Shown here one piece after another: positions 5,868-8,931 of a DNA stretch of 8,931 nucleotides. The position numbers and the translations under genes are program-made. Each line of letters begins with the position of its first letter. Position 1 is the first letter of the stretch. A model generated the notes under the pieces. The model was not told the DNA's origin. It saw only the letters and a program-made list of their open reading frames with translations, and did no database searches. Source of the DNA: Deltaproteobacteria bacterium (lineage in GTDB: Bacteria > SAR324 > JACQKK01); the NCBI GenBank assembly GCA_029858165.1, contig JAOUFO010000058.1, positions 1 to 8,931 of the forward strand, in the 5' to 3' direction.

Positions 5868-7148
5868 GTGTTGAATCCTTTTCACCATGACCGGCAGGGA
5901 TATCCCCGGCCCAGTCCATCCATCCAAAAAACGGCGGTGGTACTGGTGGGCCATGGCAGCCGCCGGGAGGGGGCCAACCGGGAGTTCACCGCCCTGGCGG
6001 AAGCCTATGGTGCGATCCGGCCTCAATACCGGGTCAGCCGGGCTTATGTAGAGCTTGCCGCGCCATCCATGGCCGAAGGGCTGGCTTCCGCCGCCCTGGA
6101 GAGGTTGGCCGGAAAAGAAGCTGTTCCGGTGGTGTTGGTGCCGGTGCTGCTGGCGGCGGCGGGCCATGTGAAAAACGACATCGGCCTGGCCCTGGAACAA
6201 GCCCGCAAGGACCATCCCGGCCAGCCGTTTGTGGCATCCAGGGACCTGGGGGTCCATCCGGTGTTGACCCGGCTGGCCTTTGGCCGCTTTAAAACAGCCC
6301 TGGACAGCCTGGATGGGAAGAATGGGTCGGCCGGGAAGGGTTTGGCCGATACCTGTGTGGTGCTGGTGGGGCGGGGTTCCTCGGACCCCGATGCCAACGG
6401 GGAATTTTACAAAACCGCCCGGATGTTCGGGGAGGGGCGGGGGCTGGGATGGGTTCTGCCGGCATTTATGGGCATCACCACCCCTTCAGTGAAGGATGCC
6501 CTGAATGTGGCCGCCCGGCTGCGCCCCCGGCGGCTGGTGGTGGTGCCCTACCTGTTGTTCGGGGGCGTGCTGGCGGACCGGCTGAAGGCACAATCGGCGG
6601 CATTTGCCCAAAGCCACCCCTGGGTTCAGGTGGGGATGGCGGACCCTTTGGGGGCGGATGAGGAATTGTTCCCCCTGCTGGATGAACGGATTGCGAGGGC
6701 CTTGCACGGAGGGGAATCCCTGCCCTGCGACAATTGCCAATACCGCACCCCGCTGCCGGGGCTGGCGGACCGGGTGGGGGGGGCCAAGGCGTTGCTCTAC
6801 AGTGTGCGCCATGCTTTTGCCCACAGGGGGGAAACCCCTCAGGCCCACGCCCACAAGCCCCTGGAACGCCATGTGTTGGTCTGCGGCAACAGGGACTGCG
6901 CCCGGCGGGGAAGCCTGCGGGTGTTAAGCGGTCTGCGGTCCCGGTTGAGGCAACTGGGGCTGGGGCGGAAAGTGATGGTCACCCGGGTATCCTGCATGGG
7001 CCGTTGTGGGGAAGGCCCCACGGTGGCGGTGTACCCGGACGGGGTGTGGTATCGGGGGGTGGCCCACACCGACACGGACGAACTGGTATCCGAACACCTG
7101 CTGAAAGGCCGTCCGGTGGGACGGCTGGTGGATGGCATTCTGCAATAG
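5868..7148 (+). CDS. cbiX: Sirohydrochlorin cobaltochelatase with C-terminal [2Fe-2S] domain
   Basis: This enzyme inserts cobalt into sirohydrochlorin (factor II) in the anaerobic cobalamin route, in the cytosol. The 426-residue protein has a first CbiX domain (about 21-150) with catalytic His29 in LVGHGSR and His100 in AAAGHVKNDI. A second CbiX domain (about 160-280) has VLVGRGSSDPDAN, with Arg169 where the histidine would be, and PYLLFGG without the second histidine; it is therefore probably structural, as in long CbiX proteins. CDNC follows at 287-290. The last domain (about 335-426) has C339-x4-C344 and C376-x3-C380, the spacing of thioredoxin-like [2Fe-2S] ferredoxins. The start is GTG at 5868, 11 bases after a GGAG (5853-5856); TTG at 5871 is also possible. 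The cobalamin riboswitch lies upstream, and an unknown gene and cbiD lie downstream. Confidence 0.93.
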   Translation: MLNPFHHDRQGYPRPSPSIQKTAVVLVGHGSRREGANREFTALAEAYGAIRPQYRVSRAYVELAAPSMAEGLASAALERLAGKEAVPVVLVPVLLAAAGHVKNDIGLALEQARKDHPGQPFVASRDLGVHPVLTRLAFGRFKTALDSLDGKNGSAGKGLADTCVVLVGRGSSDPDANGEFYKTARMFGEGRGLGWVLPAFMGITTPSVKDALNVAARLRPRRLVVVPYLLFGGVLADRLKAQSAAFAQSHPWVQVGMADPLGADEELFPLLDERIARALHGGESLPCDNCQYRTPLPGLADRVGGAKALLYSVRHAFAHRGETPQAHAHKPLERHVLVCGNRDCARRGSLRVLSGLRSRLRQLGLGRKVMVTRVSCMGRCGEGPTVAVYPDGVWYRGVAHTDTDELVSEHLLKGRPVGRLVDGILQ

Positions 7149-7219
7149 CCCGCCCCCGGTGCTTTTGCTTCAAGGGGTGTGGGTTTCGGGGATTGGACAA
7201 TCCGGACCGGAAGCCCGAA

Positions 7220-7238
7220 CCTTTAACCGTTTAAAGGA
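7220..7238 (+). promoter_or_regulatory. Hairpin hiding the Shine-Dalgarno of the 125-residue gene
   Basis: CCTTTAA (7220-7226) and TTAAAGG (7231-7237) form a perfect 7-bp stem with a 4-base CCGT loop. The right arm holds the AAAGGA ribosome site (7233-7238) of the gene starting at 7250. If the hairpin forms, ribosome access would be reduced. The stem is mostly A-U, so it may melt readily. The rest of 7149-7219 holds only a small GGATTG/CAATCC dyad. Confidence 0.5.
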
Positions 7239-7249
7239 TAGAACCATTC

Positions 7250-7627
7250 ATGGCCTGTCACGAACTGACCGCCCTGCGCCTGGGATTGATGGGGGTGCTG
7301 GGAATAGAGGACGAAGCGGAAAAACAGCACGAACTGTCCGATCTGGGAGAAGCCATCCACACCCCCGGCCCGATTTCCGCCCTGACCCAGGCGAAAGACA
7401 TGACGGCCCTCACCAGCTTTTTCGGCCACAGTCTGTCAGATTTGGAGGAAAAAGTGGCGGCCACTCCCAAGGAATCCCCGGACCTGCCTTATTTGCGGGC
7501 GCTGCTGATCACCACCAAAAAAGTGGAAATGGAACTGCAAACCCATATGGACGGACTGACCCGTCTGTGGCGGGACCTGGATGAAATTCACCATTTCATC
7601 CACGAAATATATCCGGCGGATGGATGA
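7250..7627 (+). CDS. Hypothetical protein in the cobalamin operon, 125 residues
   Basis: I do not recognise a family. The protein is soluble-looking and mostly helical, with no signal peptide or membrane segment. It starts MACHELTALRLGLMGVLGIE and contains a charged stretch, DEAEKQHELSDLGEA. Its C-terminal helical half (KKVEMELQTHMDGLTRLWRD) leads into DEIHHFIHEIYP, with HHxxH at 114-118. With Cys3-His4 this might bind metal, but that is speculation. The ATG at 7250 has an AAAGGA site 11 bases upstream, inside a hairpin. It sits 101 bases after cbiX and 75 bases before cbiD on the same strand. Co-transcription under the riboswitch, and hence a role linked to B12 or cobalt, is likely but unproven. 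An exact 16-bp palindrome directly follows its stop. Confidence 0.75.
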   Translation: MACHELTALRLGLMGVLGIEDEAEKQHELSDLGEAIHTPGPISALTQAKDMTALTSFFGHSLSDLEEKVAATPKESPDLPYLRALLITTKKVEMELQTHMDGLTRLWRDLDEIHHFIHEIYPADG

Positions 7628-7643
7628 ACTGCCCTGGGGCAGT
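7628..7643. repeat. Perfect 16-bp palindrome after the unknown gene
   Basis: ACTGCCC (7628-7634) and GGGCAGT (7637-7643) form a perfect dyad around TG, starting at the first base after the stop codon. As RNA it would fold with a 4-base loop. No T-run follows, so it is more likely an mRNA-stabilising or processing hairpin, or an operator, than a terminator. Confidence 0.45.
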
Positions 7644-7663
7644 GTAAACCTGTCAGGGTAAAC

Positions 7664-7702
7664 AACCAGCCCCCGCCAGGATAACCAGCCCCGCATGGGA
7701 GG
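7664..7702 (+). repeat. Imperfect direct repeat before cbiD
   Basis: AACCAGCCCC occurs at 7664-7673 and again at 7683-7692, each followed by a G/C run ending in GGAT. The second GGAT provides the cbiD ATG. This is a quasi-tandem duplication of about 19 bases in the short spacer. Confidence 0.4.
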
Positions 7703-8931
7703 ATGGTCAAAAAGGAACACTTGGCCCCACAGAAACACATGGCCACAAAGAAACACATGGCCCCACAGGAAAAATCTGACGGCAAACAGGGGTTGCGCAC
7801 CGGATTCACCACCGGGGCCTGCGCCGCCGCCGCCGCCCGTGCAGCCACCCGCGCCCTGCTGACCGGGCAGACGGTAAGGGAAATCCATACCACCCTGCCC
7901 AACGGCCAGCCGGGGATGTTTTTCTTGGCCCGCTGTGACCTGACCGAAAGGGACCGGGGGGTGTTGTGCGGGGTGATCAAAGACGCGGGGGACGACCCGG
8001 ATGTGACCCACGGGGCCGAAATCCAGGCACGGGTAAAATTCATCTCCCAACCGGGCATCACCCTCAAGGGGGGGGGCGGAGTGGCCACCGTCACCCGGCC
8101 GGGATTGGGGCTGGAGGTGGGCGGCCCGGCCATCAATCCGGTGCCCCGCAAAAACATCACCCAAATGGTGGCCGAGGAACTGGCCGCCAGCGGCCCACCC
8201 CCCCAGGGGCAGGGATTGGAAGTGACCATTGAGGTCCCCGGCGGAGAAACCCTGGCCCTGAAAACCCTCAACCCCCGGCTGGGGCTGCTGGGGGGCATTT
8301 CCATTTTGGGCACCACCGGCATTGTGCGCCCCTTTTCCACCGCCGCCTTCAAGGCCAGCGTGGTTCAGGGGGTGGATGTGGCGGCGGCCCAGGGGGCGGA
8401 CCCTTTGGTGTTTACCACCGGGGGCAAAACCGAGCATTACGCCATGGAGTTGTTTGGCCGGCTGGGCTTGGAATTGCCGGAGGTGGCCTACATCCAGGCC
8501 GGGGATTTTATCGGGGCGGCCCTGCGCCGGGCGGCGAAAAACACCATCCGCCGGGTGGAGGTGGTGGCCATGATGGGGAAGCTTTCCAAAATGGCCGATG
8601 GGCGGATGATGACCCACGCCTCCGGCTCCCAGGTGAACCTGGACCTGTTGGCCCGGCTGGCCGGGGAACTGGGGGCGCCGCCGTCTTTGCTGGCCGAAAT
8701 CGCCCGGGCCAACACCGCCCGCCATGTGCTGGAAATCACCCAGGCCCAAGGGCCTGCCGGGCTGCCCGCCGCCCTGTGCCGCAAAGCGGTGGAAGCCATG
8801 ACGGCTTATGGAACCGCCTCCGGCGCGGCAAAAGCCGGGCCGAAACCCGGCCCAGAACTTCCGCCCCCCCTCATCCGGGCCTGGCTGGTGGATTTTGACG
8901 GAACCCTGCTGGCCCGCTGGCCGGAGGACTG
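7703..8931 (+). CDS. cbiD: Cobalt-precorrin-5B (C1)-methyltransferase, 3' end cut by window
   Basis: This enzyme uses S-adenosylmethionine to methylate C1 of cobalt-precorrin-5B in anaerobic cobalamin synthesis. The reading frame is open from 7703 to the window end (409 codons). CbiD signatures are LRTGFTTGACAAAAARAA (31-48), VIKDAGDDPDVTHG (91-104), NPVPRKNIT (145-153), TLNPRLGLLGGISILGTTG (188-206), TTGGKTE (238-244) and GKLSKMADGRMMTHAS (292-307). The usual length is about 360-380 residues; the surplus is a 28-30-residue repeat-bearing N-terminal tail. The ATG at 7703 has GGGAGG touching it with no spacing. TTG at 7721 follows AAGGA by 4 bases, and ATGs at 7739 and 7757 are also in frame, so the start is uncertain. 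The end (AWLVDFDGTLLAR) fits a CbiD C-terminus; the last two bases, TG, could begin a stop codon. A G9 run spans 8068-8076. Confidence 0.95.
   Translation, partial: MVKKEHLAPQKHMATKKHMAPQEKSDGKQGLRTGFTTGACAAAAARAATRALLTGQTVREIHTTLPNGQPGMFFLARCDLTERDRGVLCGVIKDAGDDPDVTHGAEIQARVKFISQPGITLKGGGGVATVTRPGLGLEVGGPAINPVPRKNITQMVAEELAASGPPPQGQGLEVTIEVPGGETLALKTLNPRLGLLGGISILGTTGIVRPFSTAAFKASVVQGVDVAAAQGADPLVFTTGGKTEHYAMELFGRLGLELPEVAYIQAGDFIGAALRRAAKNTIRRVEVVAMMGKLSKMADGRMMTHASGSQVNLDLLARLAGELGAPPSLLAEIARANTARHVLEITQAQGPAGLPAALCRKAVEAMTAYGTASGAAKAGPKPGPELPPPLIRAWLVDFDGTLLARWPED
7715..7768 (+). repeat. 18-bp tandem repeat, three units, in the cbiD 5' end
   Basis: Three in-frame 18-bp units (7715-7732, 7733-7750, 7751-7768) share AACACNTGGCC. 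They encode EHLAPQ, KHMATK and KHMAPQ. Each unit carries a potential start codon (TTG, ATG, ATG). The core resembles the repeat over the TPR gene start. Confidence 0.85.

Noticed and set aside
5489..5890. 133-residue plus-strand reading frame through the riboswitch
   Set aside because: It covers the B12 box and the hairpins of a structured RNA and has no protein-like features.
7436..8749. 437-residue minus-strand reading frame opposite cbiD
   Set aside because: It is antisense to a protein with unmistakable CbiD motifs. Low-complexity His/Gly/Pro composition is typical of a shadow frame in GC-rich DNA.
1..8931. CRISPR array, insertion sequence, tRNA or rRNA
   Set aside because: No regularly spaced direct repeats with unique spacers, transposase-like protein, or tRNA/rRNA signature was seen on either strand.

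Overview
The window looks like chromosomal DNA of a GC-rich anaerobic bacterium, most likely a Desulfobacterota (deltaproteobacterial sulfate-reducer type). This rests on the early-cobalt (anaerobic) cobalamin genes cbiX and cbiD, the fused CbiX-ferredoxin, the strong G/C bias at third codon positions and the general style of the proteins. It is an inference, because no rRNA or tRNA is present.

Left half, minus strand (about 158-4859): a three-gene cluster read right to left. A sigma70-like promoter (4830-4859) precedes an 812-residue TPR-repeat protein. The TPR gene overlaps the start of obg (ribosome-assembly GTPase) by an ATGA, and argC (arginine biosynthesis) follows 66 bases later. Beyond argC, at the left edge, lies a palindromic intergenic element with a T-run (53-110).

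Middle (about 4762-5867): a region between divergent gene sets. It holds an 8-bp dyad (4971-4993) and an unrecognised 74-residue gene with an excellent Shine-Dalgarno sequence (5124-5348). A -10-like box follows, then a clear cobalamin riboswitch (about 5418-5645) and a terminator-like hairpin with a competing partner sequence (5791-5852).

Right half, plus strand (5868-8931): a cobalamin biosynthesis operon under the riboswitch. It runs cbiX (two chelatase-fold domains plus a C-terminal [2Fe-2S] thioredoxin-like ferredoxin domain), then an unrecognised 125-residue gene whose Shine-Dalgarno lies inside a hairpin, then cbiD, which runs off the window. CbiX inserts cobalt into sirohydrochlorin; CbiD methylates C1 at the ring-contracted cobalt-precorrin-5B stage.

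No complete new system is evident. The features most worth a second look are the unknown gene inside the B12 operon with its hidden ribosome-binding site, the CbiX-ferredoxin architecture, the riboswitch expression platform, and short in-frame repeats (HMAPQ-type and TEK-type) at the ends of three unrelated genes.
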